64,000 bases of DNA, taken from Hyphomicrobiales bacterium (GTDB lineage Bacteria; Pseudomonadota; Alphaproteobacteria; Rhizobiales; Rhizobiaceae). Below the pieces are notes generated by a model. It was not told where the DNA came from, did no database searches, and was given only the letters and a program-made list of their open reading frames with translations. Position numbers and translations under genes: made by a program. Positions 1-7,893 of this stretch are shown one piece after another. Each line of letters opens with the position of its first letter. Position 1 is the first letter of the stretch. The stretch is from positions 62,001-126,000 of the forward strand of contig UBJO01000008.1 of NCBI GenBank assembly GCA_900465665.1, written 5' to 3'.

Positions 1-1
1 G

Positions 2-661
2 GCGCGTATCCCTTCGGTCTTGCGAGTCTTCATCGCCGGCGCGCTGTCGCTGGCGATCATGCCCGTCCTCTGGGACACCGTCTATCCGGCCGTCCGCACC
101 TCGAATGCGACCTATATCGGCTTCATCTTCAGCGAATCGCTGATCGGCGTGATGTTCGGAATGCTGGCCCGCCTCTATACGCTGGGCCTTCAGTTCGCCG
201 CCAACATCGCCGCCATGATGATCGGCTACACCCAGCCGAGCGCCGCCGATATCTTCGAAGAAGGCCAGGAAAGCGCCATCTCGGGCTTCATCATCTTCGC
301 GGGCATGATGATTCTCTTCATGATGGACTTCCACCATATCGTCTTCAGGGCATTGATCGATTCCTACACATCGATGCCGTTTGGCGGCGCCATGCAGATG
401 CGGGCGACGCTCATCTCGTTCACCGACACGCTGTCGACCACGACATTCATCATGCTGCGGCTCGCAAGCCCGTTTCTGATCTACGGCCTTCTGTTCAACG
501 TCGCGATCGGCTTCATCAACAAGCTGGCGCCGCAGATCCCTGTTTACTTCATCTCCACGCCTTATCTGCTGTTCGGTGGCCTCTTCCTGTTCTATTTCGC
601 CGTCGCGGCGATGATCAGCCAGTTCGGCCAGTCGTTCACCAGCGTGTTTATCGGGCAGTAG
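2..661 (+). CDS. fliR: Flagellar export protein FliR, 5' end cut by window
   Basis: Inner-membrane component of the flagellar type III export gate, working with FliP, FliQ, FlhA and FlhB at the base of the flagellum. The frame is open from base 2, so the true start lies upstream; about 219 of the roughly 250 residues expected for the family are present. Several hydrophobic helices are visible, including FIIFAGMMILFMMDFH, FLIYGLLFNVAIGF and the C-terminal YLLFGGLFLFYFAVAAM. The TTG at 20 is internal and not a plausible start. Four bases separate its TAG from the next gene, indicating one operon with the following flagellar-type genes. The family call is firm; only the N-terminus is missing. 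Confidence 0.9.
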   Translation, partial: ARIPSVLRVFIAGALSLAIMPVLWDTVYPAVRTSNATYIGFIFSESLIGVMFGMLARLYTLGLQFAANIAAMMIGYTQPSAADIFEEGQESAISGFIIFAGMMILFMMDFHHIVFRALIDSYTSMPFGGAMQMRATLISFTDTLSTTTFIMLRLASPFLIYGLLFNVAIGFINKLAPQIPVYFISTPYLLFGGLFLFYFAVAAMISQFGQSFTSVFIGQ

Positions 662-665
662 GCGG

Positions 666-1079
666 ATGGCTGAAAAGACGCGCTCGGACAAGCTCAAACG
701 CCTCGTCGCCGTCCAGCGGCATCTCGAACAGATGGCGGAGTTCGATCTCGCCGAGACCACGCGCCAGCGCGCCGAAGTCAGCGAGGAGATGGACAGCGTG
801 ATCCATGCGCTCGGCTCCATGGACCCGGTGCATCACGCCTTCTCGCAGGGCTATGCTGATCGTTTCAACCGGCTTGGCATCAAGGACAAGCAGCTGAACG
901 GCATGCAGGAAGTTCACCAGATGCGTGTTCAGCAGGAGCGCGCCAAGGGTGACCGGCTGGAAGACGGTATGCGCGAAGCGCTCGAAGACGAGCGCCGCGA
1001 GGCCGATGACAACGCGGTCTATGATATCATCGATCAAAAATACGGTACGCCAGCCTCCAGCAAGCTTCAAAACTCATAA
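666..1079 (+). CDS. FliJ-like coiled-coil protein of the flagellar operon
   Basis: A 137-residue, highly charged and almost entirely helical protein with no membrane segment or signal peptide. The heptad-like pattern through residues 5-115 (LKRLVAVQRHLEQMAEFDLA and onwards) is typical of FliJ-type soluble export chaperones that act with the FliI ATPase. It follows fliR by four bases and precedes the rod-binding protein, so it is very probably co-transcribed. The FliJ assignment rests on size, coiled-coil character and position, not on diagnostic residues; an unrelated flagellar accessory protein is possible. That it is a real gene is supported by its frame and spacing. Confidence 0.65.
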   Translation: MAEKTRSDKLKRLVAVQRHLEQMAEFDLAETTRQRAEVSEEMDSVIHALGSMDPVHHAFSQGYADRFNRLGIKDKQLNGMQEVHQMRVQQERAKGDRLEDGMREALEDERREADDNAVYDIIDQKYGTPASSKLQNS

Positions 1080-1111
1080 TCCCCTCGATCTGAAATCAAG
1101 AGGATTATGAC

Positions 1112-1678
1112 GTGGCGATTTCACCCCCGAGTGATCTGGTGCTGGATGTTGTCAAGGCGGCCGACCCCATGGAGGTTCAGGCCGCTCAGGAAAAACTGAA
1201 GGCAAACCAGGCTGCATTCGCGGCCAACAGCCTTGCCGAAGCAGGCAAGGGCTTCACCTCGGCGGTGGACATTCTCGACCGCGCCTCCAACAAGGCGGGC
1301 CTCAGCGACGTCCAGAATCGCACCGGCAAGAAGGAAGAAATTCCGGAGACCTATCGCAAGTTCGAAGCGATGGTGCTGCAGAATTTCATCAAGAACATGC
1401 TGCCCAACGAGAGCGAAGACGTCTACGGCAAGGGCGCCACGGGCGATATCTGGAAGGGCATGATGGCCGAACAGCTCGGCAACACCATCGCCAAGGGCGA
1501 TGGCATCGGCGTTGCCAAGCAGCTTTATCACGATGCTCTGAAGAAACAGGAAGGTAGGGTCGTCAACGCCACTACCGACAAGGATGACCGCAATGCAGCG
1601 GTCAGCATGATCAATGAAATACAGCGCCAGACGTTTGGCGTGACATCGACGGACAACAAGTCCGCAAGCGACGCCTAA
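1112..1678 (+). CDS. FlgJ-type rod-binding protein (CheL-like)
   Basis: A 188-residue protein corresponding to the rod-binding half of FlgJ, without the muramidase domain that enterobacterial FlgJ carries. Residues about 85-150 hold the family signature: FEAMVLQNFIKNMLP, then a G-rich turn, then MMAEQLGNTIAKGDGIGVA. In alphaproteobacteria this short form is expected to help rod assembly in the periplasm, with peptidoglycan cleavage done by another enzyme. The start is GTG at 1112 with AAGAGGA upstream. The C-terminal 35 residues are polar and probably disordered. It sits between the FliJ-like and FlgN-like genes in the same operon. Confidence 0.8.
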   Translation: MAISPPSDLVLDVVKAADPMEVQAAQEKLKANQAAFAANSLAEAGKGFTSAVDILDRASNKAGLSDVQNRTGKKEEIPETYRKFEAMVLQNFIKNMLPNESEDVYGKGATGDIWKGMMAEQLGNTIAKGDGIGVAKQLYHDALKKQEGRVVNATTDKDDRNAAVSMINEIQRQTFGVTSTDNKSASDA

Positions 1679-1695
1679 GGGAATCGAGGAAAACA

Positions 1696-2061
1696 ATGGA
1701 AATAATCTCGAACGAATACCGTATCAAATCGGTTCTTGGACGCCTGGAAATGATCATCGACAACGAGAACACGCGCATCGGCAGCGATCCGCAGTTCGAT
1801 CTCAAGGTGTCGAATGCCCACAAGAGCCGCTGCCTCTATGAGCTGTCGATGCTCTTCAGCGATACGGATCCCAAGGAACTCGCAGCCTCGCACCTCGAAC
1901 AGCTGCATGGCCTGAAGGAAAAGCTGGCGCTCAACGCCCGCCGCGTCGAGGCTCACCTCGAAGCCGTGCGCACCGTCGCCGATCTCCTGAAGAACGCGGT
2001 TCAGGATGCGGATGCCGACGGCACCTATTCCCAGGAACAGTTCCTGGCGCGTGAACACTGA
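1696..2061 (+). CDS. FlgN-like helical protein of the flagellar operon
   Basis: A 121-residue soluble, helix-rich protein. It starts at ATG 1696 with GAGGAAAA upstream and ends in TGATG, so its stop overlaps the next start by one base, a sign of translational coupling. The long helices and the ending DADGTYSQEQ recall FlgN-type chaperones for hook-associated proteins, whose tails often carry a G-x-Y turn. This resemblance is weak and the assignment is an inference from size and operon position. No catalytic motif is visible. Its expected role is to hold late flagellar substrates before export, if the FlgN call is right. Confidence 0.5.
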   Translation: MEIISNEYRIKSVLGRLEMIIDNENTRIGSDPQFDLKVSNAHKSRCLYELSMLFSDTDPKELAASHLEQLHGLKEKLALNARRVEAHLEAVRTVADLLKNAVQDADADGTYSQEQFLAREH

Positions 2062-2594
2062 TGATTAAACTCGTTCTTACAGGCGTCTGGGTCTGCGTGA
2101 TCACGCTGGTGGCGGTCTATATGTCGGTGCATCTGGCAACGGCGCCGGCCCCGGCTCCCGATCAGTCGAAGCAGAGCCTCGTCGAGCTTGTTAAGGGCGA
2201 GTCCATCACCATCCCTGTTGTCCACGATGGTGCAGTCAGCGGCTATTTCCTTGGAAAAGTGTCGTTCATGGTCAAGAAGGACATGCTGAAGGGCGCGACC
2301 CTGCCGCTGACCGAGATGACCACCGACGAACTCTTCTCGCTGCTCGTCGGCAACAAGATGGTCGATATCGCTAACATGAAGTCGTTCGATCCTAACGCCT
2401 TCCGCGAGATGATCAAGAAAGACCTCAACACGCATCTGGGCGGCGAGTACATCGACCAGGTTCTGCTGGAGCAGCTTGATTATCTCTCCAAGGAGGACGT
2501 CGCCGCCAACGCCTCCGGCCAGCCGAAGAAGATGGGCAAGCCGGTCAACGTCGTGCCGCCAGAGCCCGTCAAGGACCCGGCCGCCGGCGGTTGA
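2061..2594 (+). CDS. Membrane-anchored protein of unknown function in flagellar operon
   Basis: A 177-residue protein with one N-terminal membrane helix (about residues 4-24, VLTGVWVCVITLVAVYMSV) followed by a Pro/Ala-rich linker (PAPAPDQ) and a soluble domain of about 110 residues, then a Pro/Lys-rich tail. The topology resembles FliL-type basal-body proteins, but I see no FliL signature and do not assign it. Its ATG overlaps the stop of the preceding gene by one base, so it is the last gene of the flagellar operon. The soluble part should lie in the periplasm if the helix acts as a signal anchor. The coding call is firm, the function unknown. Confidence 0.7.
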   Translation: MIKLVLTGVWVCVITLVAVYMSVHLATAPAPAPDQSKQSLVELVKGESITIPVVHDGAVSGYFLGKVSFMVKKDMLKGATLPLTEMTTDELFSLLVGNKMVDIANMKSFDPNAFREMIKKDLNTHLGGEYIDQVLLEQLDYLSKEDVAANASGQPKKMGKPVNVVPPEPVKDPAAGG

Positions 2595-2667
2595 CACCCG
2601 CTTGTCGTTGCGGTGGCCTCATCACCGCGACCAGCCATCCGTGATGGTTAACAAATCCCTGATATCG

Positions 2668-2696
2668 TTGAGCAAAGTCGACGGGTTTTCCTAAAG
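2668..2696 (+). promoter_or_regulatory. Candidate sigma70 promoter for the glycosyltransferase gene
   Basis: TTGAGC (2668-2673) and CTAAAG (2691-2696) are separated by 17 bases, close to the rhizobial CTTGAC/CTATAT pattern. It lies in the 248-base stretch between the flagellar operon and the glycosyltransferase gene. No other element was recognised in this stretch. Confidence 0.35.
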
Positions 2697-2842
2697 GTTG
2701 CTTGAGGGAGCCCTGTTATACCGTCCCGTGATGGGCAGACATGCGCGCTGCATTCCAGATTGGAAGCTGGCGCCTGATCCCAGGCAGACCTCAGTGTTAC
2801 CGGGATCTCCGAGCCATGAAGCATTATCGTCAAGAAGCGGGC

Positions 2843-3655
2843 ATGAATCTGATCGCGAATTTCGCGGTCCTCGCCTCTCGTCGCGCCATTTTCGATCTGC
2901 CTGTCTGCGATCTCGGCTGGGATGACGCGCTCGTCTTCATCAACGAGCTCCTTTCCATGCCCGTCGGCCAGACGTCGATCTCCTTCGTCAACGCGCACAA
3001 CATGCTTCTGGCGCTGCGCGACGAAGAGTATCGCGACATTCTCTCGCAGAACCTCGTCCTGCCCGATGGCATCGGCCTCAACATCGCCTCGCAGATCGCC
3101 CATGGATCGCCTTTTCCGGCCAATCTGAACGGCACCGATTTCGTGCCAGCACTGCTGACCTTCATGGAGCAGCCACGTCGCATCGGCCTGATTGGTGGCA
3201 CCCGTGCCGTGGTCGAGCGCGCGGCACTCAATTTCCGTACGCATGCGCCCTGGCATGAGTTCGTCGTCATCTCTGACGGCTTCTTCGACAAGAATGACCC
3301 CTCAGGCGTGATCGCCGAAATTGCCGCGCAGGATCTCGACATCATCATCGTCGGCATGGGCACCCCCCTGCAGGAAAAGTGGGCGCACAAGCACATCCGC
3401 GCCGATCACGCGCGCCTGGTGCTGACGGTCGGCGCCCTGTTCGATTTCGTCTCCGGCTCGGTGCCGCGCGCGCCAAAGCTGGTGCGCTCGATGCGCCTGG
3501 AATGGGCCTACAGGCTCGTCCAGGAACCCGGCCGTCTCTGGCGCCGCTACGCGCTGGGCATCCCGGTCTTTCTCTATCACGTCGCCAAGTACCGGTTCAG
3601 CCGCCGCAAGGTGATCATGAAGCGCTCGGAAATCGGCGATACACGTCAAGATTGA
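2843..3655 (+). CDS. WecG/TagA/CpsF-family glycosyltransferase (GT26)
   Basis: Transfers a sugar, classically N-acetylmannosaminuronate or N-acetylmannosamine, to a lipid-linked precursor at the cytoplasmic membrane during surface polysaccharide synthesis. Family marks are clear: FVNAHNMLLA near the N-terminus, LPDGIGLNIA, the GMGTPLQEKWA motif (normally GxGxPxQE), and GALFDFVSG followed by PRAPKLVRSMRLEW and the basic RLWRRY segment. The ATG at 2843 gives 270 residues, the usual family size, and has AAGAAG upstream; the ATG at 2816 and one at 2741 are alternatives. It is followed after 95 bases by a chain-length-type gene, which supports a polysaccharide role. The exact sugar cannot be read from the sequence. 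Confidence 0.85.
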   Translation: MNLIANFAVLASRRAIFDLPVCDLGWDDALVFINELLSMPVGQTSISFVNAHNMLLALRDEEYRDILSQNLVLPDGIGLNIASQIAHGSPFPANLNGTDFVPALLTFMEQPRRIGLIGGTRAVVERAALNFRTHAPWHEFVVISDGFFDKNDPSGVIAEIAAQDLDIIIVGMGTPLQEKWAHKHIRADHARLVLTVGALFDFVSGSVPRAPKLVRSMRLEWAYRLVQEPGRLWRRYALGIPVFLYHVAKYRFSRRKVIMKRSEIGDTRQD

Positions 3656-3750
3656 GTGAAAATTAACCTTTTGTTTGCCAAGCCTGTTTAGGCTCGATTA
3701 ACCACACGCGACTGCGATGGGTTCGATCGTTCCATGCACGAGACTTGGTG

Positions 3751-5574
3751 ATGCGCGAAAATCATTCGAGACGTCCCACCCACTCATGGTCATCCCAGCC
3801 GAAGGATGAAGCCGGCTCGAACGGCTTTTCCAACGGCCATTATCAGGACGAAATGGCCGTGCCGGAAGCCGAGCTCCTGCGGGTCATCGAACGGGCTCTT
3901 CAGGCGCAGCGAATGCCGGAATTCCAGGAACCCGCACCGCAAGACACCACCGCGCCCCTCGTCAGCCGCATCGAAACCATCCTCGGCAAAAGGCTCGAGG
4001 CCGCCAACGACGCCGCCACGGCGCCAAATCCGGCCATCGACGATGCCGCCCCCAGCGCCGCCTTCATCAGCGCTGCCGTCGACGCAACTGCGATGGACGA
4101 TGCAGCGATGGACGACCTGATCGATGATCTGGCCGCACAGGAATTCCACGTCGAATCCACATCGCATCCCGCCGTCGAGCATCCGGCCCCGGCATCCGCG
4201 CGCAGCGGCCGCTCGCTGATCGCAGCCGGCGCACTGTGCGCACTGGGCGCGCTTGGCGGAACGCTGATCCCAAGCGAGCCATCCGGCTTTCGGGCGCAGA
4301 GCCTGCTCGGCGTCGAAGGCCCGGCCAAGGATCATCGGGCGCTGGTCAGCGCCGCGCGCGATGCGCTGATCTCGCAAAAGACGATCGCCATGGCCGTCGC
4401 CAAATTGCAGCTCGACCGCGACGCCGAGTTTGCCGGCGCCAGCGGCAGCGCGTTCAATGTCGTGGTCGATCTCCTCTCCGCAAGTGGCGCTGCCGCCGAT
4501 CCCGTCTCGCGCGCCGAAGCATCTCTCGCCGCCGCCATTCGCGCATCCGCCGACCCCAAATCGGGAACGATCGGCTTCAGCGTCACGACGGCAAGTGCTG
4601 CGAAATCCGCGCGCATCGCATCCTATCTCGTCTCGACCGTCGCCCATCCGGTGTCGGCAGCAGGCGTCAACGACGGCGCGGTGAAAAAGGCAAGCGCGGT
4701 CGCCGACGCCGAGCTCGAGGCATTCACCAAGCAGAACGGCGAGGGCAATGTCGAGGTCGCAACCAGATTGCAGCAGCAGCTTGTGCAGGCCAACGAGACC
4801 TTGAAGGACGCACAGCAGAAGGTCGTGGCTGCGAAGACGCGCGCCGACCTGCTGAAGACCGCGACAGCAGACGATGCACTAACCGGTGCGCTCGCCGCGG
4901 ACATCACCTCGCCCGCGCTGGACGATCGCCGTGGTCGCTATGCCGTCGCGAAGTCGACGCTCGCGCAGCTTGCCGCCAGCCTCGGCCCCCGGCACCCGCG
5001 CCTGATCGCACAGCAGGCCGAAGTCGATGGCCTGCGCGCCAGCATCGGCCAGGAACTCGGCAGGCTGTCGCGCGATGCCGCCGACGAAGTCAAATCAACG
5101 GTCGCCGCCGTCAGGCAGCTTGGCGACCAGCGCAACACGCTGATCGCGCAAAGCCGCGACACCGGCGTCGATCTCGCCAGGCTGACGGAACTGCGCGAGA
5201 AATCGGCCGTTGCACGCCAGCGTCTCGAAGATCAGCTGAGCACCGGCACAATCGGCACCGATGGCGCGCATGTGCAGGTCATCAAGGCGCCCGTGGTCAC
5301 AGCAATCGAGCCGGGCCGCAGCCCGTGGCTCGCCCCGGCACTCGGCGCGCTGGCCGGTCTTGCCTTCGGCCTTGCCGGTTTCCGCAGACGCGTGGATGCG
5401 GGCGAAGCCGTCGCGCATATCGAGCCCGTCGCCGCGATCGAGCCGTCGGTCGATATTCCGCGCGCTCCCGTGCCGGAGCCCTCGGTAGAAGACACCTCGG
5501 ACGAGGTCGAAACGCTGCGCGCCGAGATCGCCGCCATGCGCGATCGCCTGCGTTCCTACGCGCCGACGGCCTGA
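3751..5574 (+). CDS. Wzz/GumC-like polysaccharide chain-length or export protein
   Basis: A 607-residue membrane protein with two hydrophobic segments, at about 153-172 ([16 protein letters not shown]) and about 525-545 ([19 protein letters not shown]). They bracket a large periplasmic region with coiled coil and the [18 protein letters not shown] stretch typical of GumC/ExoP proteins. Such proteins set polysaccharide chain length or form the inner-membrane part of an export channel. The first 150 residues are Ala/Asp/Pro-rich and probably disordered, and there is no C-terminal tyrosine-kinase domain with Walker motifs as in full ExoP. TTG, GTG and ATG codons stand in a row at 3745-3753; I take the ATG. 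The partner is likely the upstream glycosyltransferase. Confidence 0.65.
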   Translation: MRENHSRRPTHSWSSQPKDEAGSNGFSNGHYQDEMAVPEAELLRVIERALQAQRMPEFQEPAPQDTTAPLVSRIETILGKRLEAANDAATAPNPAIDDAAPSAAFISAAVDATAMDDAAMDDLIDDLAAQEFHVESTSHPAVEHPAPASARSGRSLIAAGALCALGALGGTLIPSEPSGFRAQSLLGVEGPAKDHRALVSAARDALISQKTIAMAVAKLQLDRDAEFAGASGSAFNVVVDLLSASGAAADPVSRAEASLAAAIRASADPKSGTIGFSVTTASAAKSARIASYLVSTVAHPVSAAGVNDGAVKKASAVADAELEAFTKQNGEGNVEVATRLQQQLVQANETLKDAQQKVVAAKTRADLLKTATADDALTGALAADITSPALDDRRGRYAVAKSTLAQLAASLGPRHPRLIAQQAEVDGLRASIGQELGRLSRDAADEVKSTVAAVRQLGDQRNTLIAQSRDTGVDLARLTELREKSAVARQRLEDQLSTGTIGTDGAHVQVIKAPVVTAIEPGRSPWLAPALGALAGLAFGLAGFRRRVDAGEAVAHIEPVAAIEPSVDIPRAPVPEPSVEDTSDEVETLRAEIAAMRDRLRSYAPTA

Positions 5575-5696
5575 TCGTCGCTCACCTGCGGCATGATTGT
5601 TCTTGCATTTCTCGTTTCAGGCAGGATAGGGCGTGGACAGGCAAATTGTGCCCGATGCCGCCGACTAGAATGGCGGGCAATGGCAGGGAGACGGTC

Positions 5697-6596
5697 TTGG
5701 CGACAGTAATCGACGGCAAACAGGTTGCAGCTTCGGTCATCGACACGGTGAAGGCGGCGACCGCGGCATTGGACAAGCAGAGCGGCGTTCAGGCCGGTCT
5801 CGCGGTCATCATCGTTGGCGACGATCCGGCAAGCCACGCTTACGTAGGCTCCAAGAGCAAGATGGCCAAGGAGTGCGGCTTCAAGTCCGTGCAGCACACG
5901 CTGCCGCTCGAGACGACGCAGGAAGACCTGGCCGCGCTCGTCGCCTCGCTCAACGCCGATGACACGATCCACGGCATCCTCGTGCAGCTGCCGCTGCCCA
6001 AGCACCTGAATTCCGAGCCGATCATCCAGTCGATCCTGCCCGAGAAGGATGTCGATGGTCTTCACGTCGTCAACGCCGGCAAGCTGGCGGTCGGCGATCT
6101 CGAGACCGGCCTCGTCTCGTGCACGCCCGCAGGCGCCATGGTCTTCGTGCGCCGCACCCACGGCGAGGATCTCTCCGGCCTCAACGCTGTTGTCGTCGGC
6201 CGTTCCAATCTGTTCGGCAAGCCGATGGCGCAGCTTCTGCTCAACGCCAACGCCACGGTGACCATCGCGCATTCGAGAACCAAGGACCTCCCGTCTGTTT
6301 GCCGCAACGCCGATATCCTGGTTGCCGCTGTCGGTCGCCCCGAGATGGTCAAGGCCGATTGGGTCAAGCGCGGCGCCACCGTCATCGACGTCGGCATCAA
6401 TCGCATCGCAGCGCCCGAAAAGGGCGAGGGCAAGACGCGCCTCGTGGGCGATGTCGCATTCGCCGAGGCCGCCGAAGTCGCGGATGTCATCACCCCGGTC
6501 CCCGGTGGTGTCGGCCCGATGACCATCGCCATGCTGATGGCCAACACCGTGATTGCCGCGCATCGCGCCGCCGGCCAGACACCGCCAAAGTTCTGA
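5697..6596 (+). CDS. folD: Methylenetetrahydrofolate dehydrogenase/cyclohydrolase FolD
   Basis: Bifunctional cytosolic enzyme that oxidises 5,10-methylene-THF with NADP and hydrolyses the product to 10-formyl-THF. Family motifs are complete: [20 protein letters not shown] with the catalytic Tyr and Lys, [36 protein letters not shown] for the dinucleotide, and [19 protein letters not shown]. The start is TTG at 5697, because GGGAG (5686-5690) lies six bases upstream and the protein then begins ATVIDGK like other rhizobial FolD proteins, giving 299 residues. An in-frame ATG at 5670 lacks such a site. It ends two bases from the convergent aglR. Confidence 0.93.
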   Translation: MATVIDGKQVAASVIDTVKAATAALDKQSGVQAGLAVIIVGDDPASHAYVGSKSKMAKECGFKSVQHTLPLETTQEDLAALVASLNADDTIHGILVQLPLPKHLNSEPIIQSILPEKDVDGLHVVNAGKLAVGDLETGLVSCTPAGAMVFVRRTHGEDLSGLNAVVVGRSNLFGKPMAQLLLNANATVTIAHSRTKDLPSVCRNADILVAAVGRPEMVKADWVKRGATVIDVGINRIAAPEKGEGKTRLVGDVAFAEAAEVADVITPVPGGVGPMTIAMLMANTVIAAHRAAGQTPPKF

Positions 6597-6598
6597 TT

Positions 6599-7621
6599 TT
6601 AGCGCGGCGCGGCACCCGTCGACGCCCGCACGATCAGCTCCGTCTTCCACAGTTCCTGTTCGGGGAAGGGGCCGTCCTGCTTGACGGTCCCGATCAGCCG
6701 CTCGGCGATCCGGACACCCGCCGCGCGCAGCGATGAGCGCGTCGTGGTCAGCGGCACGGAGAAATTCTCCGGCTTCAGATGCGGCAGCACGTCGTCATGG
6801 GCGATCAGCGAAATATCCTCGCCAAGCTTCAGCCCCGCCTGCGTTACCGCGCGGATGGCGCCGAGCGCCAGTACCGTGCTGGAACAGAGAATGGCCGTCG
6901 GCGGCTCCGGTAGCTGCAGGAAGCGCTCCATGGCGAACTGCCCGTGCTCGTCGGTCATCGACATGTGGCTGGTGCAATTCTCGGGAAGCTCCAGCCCGCG
7001 CTCGGCGAGCGCAGAGACGACACCCTTCTTGCGGCGGATCGCGAAATCCAGATGCTCCGGCCCGTTCAGCAGGCAGAAGCGTGTATGCCCGAGTTGCAGC
7101 AGCAGCCGCGTCGCATCGTAGAAGGCGCCCTCATTGTCGATGTCGAGATAGGGGTAATCGGGCTCAATCCCGAACGAGCGGCCATGCACGAGAAACGGCA
7201 TGGAAAGCGACTTCAGGAGCGGCAGCCGGGGATCGTGCCCGCGCATATAGGCGACGAACAGTGCGTCGACATTGCCGCTGATCGCCAGCCGCCTCAGCGC
7301 GCCCACCTCGTCATCTGGATCGGCGGGCATGATCACGAAATGAAAGTCGTGCCTTACCGCTTCCTCGCCAAGCCCGGTCAGGAATTCGCCGAAATGCACG
7401 TCGGAATAATGCCCTGGCGCAGTGGGCATGACGAGGCCGATTGAGCCCGCCTTGCCGGTCGCCAGCCGTTGAGCCGCCTTGTTGGGACGATAGCCGGTCT
7501 CCTGCACGGCGCGCAGCACCCGCTCGCGTGTCGCCTCGTTGACCTCGGGGTAGCCGTTCAGCGCACGGCTCACCGTCGTCTGGGACAGGCCCAGCATTTC
7601 CGATAGCTGTTTCAGATTCAC
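6599..7621 (-). CDS. aglR: LacI-family repressor AglR of the alpha-glucoside operon
   Basis: A 340-residue LacI/GalR repressor. The N-terminal helix-turn-helix with hinge is intact (MNLKQLSEMLGLSQTTVSRA, then LNGYPEVNEATRERV and the hinge TGYRPNKAAQRLATG). A periplasmic-binding-protein-like sugar domain follows (residues about 60-340) with IAHDD and TTTRSSLRAAG. It is divergent from aglE, and two 10-12 bp palindromes of the LacI type lie between the genes, so it most likely represses aglEFGAK and perhaps itself until an alpha-glucoside is present. The start codon is GTG with GGAGGAAG upstream. That ribosome-binding site is half of a perfect inverted repeat, described separately. Confidence 0.88.
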   Translation of the reverse strand: MNLKQLSEMLGLSQTTVSRALNGYPEVNEATRERVLRAVQETGYRPNKAAQRLATGKAGSIGLVMPTAPGHYSDVHFGEFLTGLGEEAVRHDFHFVIMPADPDDEVGALRRLAISGNVDALFVAYMRGHDPRLPLLKSLSMPFLVHGRSFGIEPDYPYLDIDNEGAFYDATRLLLQLGHTRFCLLNGPEHLDFAIRRKKGVVSALAERGLELPENCTSHMSMTDEHGQFAMERFLQLPEPPTAILCSSTVLALGAIRAVTQAGLKLGEDISLIAHDDVLPHLKPENFSVPLTTTRSSLRAAGVRIAERLIGTVKQDGPFPEQELWKTELIVRASTGAAPR

Positions 7622-7632
7622 GTGTTAAACTT

Positions 7633-7650
7633 CCTCCAACGCCTTGGAGG
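7633..7650 (-). promoter_or_regulatory. Inverted repeat that buries the aglR ribosome-binding site
   Basis: CCTCCAA (7633-7639) and TTGGAGG (7644-7650) form a perfect 7-bp stem with a 4-base loop. On the reverse strand the 3' arm TTGGAGG is the Shine-Dalgarno sequence of aglR. In the mRNA the stem would hide it; as DNA it could also be a protein site. Confidence 0.5.
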
Positions 7651-7672
7651 TCATGTCTCCCAAATGGCATCC

Positions 7673-7682
7673 AAAGCGCTTT
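7673..7682. promoter_or_regulatory. LacI-type operator 1 (aglR-proximal)
   Basis: AAAGCGCTTT is a perfect 10-bp palindrome with the central CG step usual for LacI/GalR operators. It lies 52 bp upstream of the aglR start codon. Its centre is 161 bp from that of operator 2. Confidence 0.65.
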
Positions 7683-7794
7683 TAGCAATGTAGCAGCTGC
7701 GCGGCTTGACTCAAGAAAAATCGCTCCATATTGCCCCATAGGCGTTGCTGCATTGCGATATCCAAAGGCCCAAAGCTGGGTTTTGCGAATTGCC

Positions 7795-7823
7795 TTGACT
7801 CTTTTATGCCGAAAGTGAAATGA
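7795..7823 (+). promoter_or_regulatory. Candidate aglE promoter
   Basis: TTGACT (7795-7800) is a good -35 box. AAATGA (7818-7823), 17 bases on, is a poor -10 box. Transcription would begin near 7830, so operator 2 would cover the start site, which fits repression. Confidence 0.4.
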
Positions 7824-7832
7824 GTTCGTTGT

Positions 7833-7844
7833 CAAAGCGCTTTG
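7833..7844. promoter_or_regulatory. LacI-type operator 2 (aglE-proximal)
   Basis: CAAAGCGCTTTG is a perfect 12-bp palindrome that shares its core with operator 1. It lies 49 bp upstream of the aglE start codon. Confidence 0.7.
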
Positions 7845-7893
7845 GAATTTCGGTTGCGGGGCGTGATTGAGATTGTGATGGGAGGATGATCAC

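Noticed and set aside
2741-2842. N-terminal extension of the glycosyltransferase to 304 residues
   Set aside because: The extra residues precede the family's usual start, and ATG 2843 has the better ribosome-binding site; the 2816 start remains possible.
4236-5696. Long open frame upstream of folD in the same phase
   Set aside because: It lies in another frame of the Wzz/GumC-like gene and has Arg-rich composition; folD has its own ribosome-binding site at 5686-5690.
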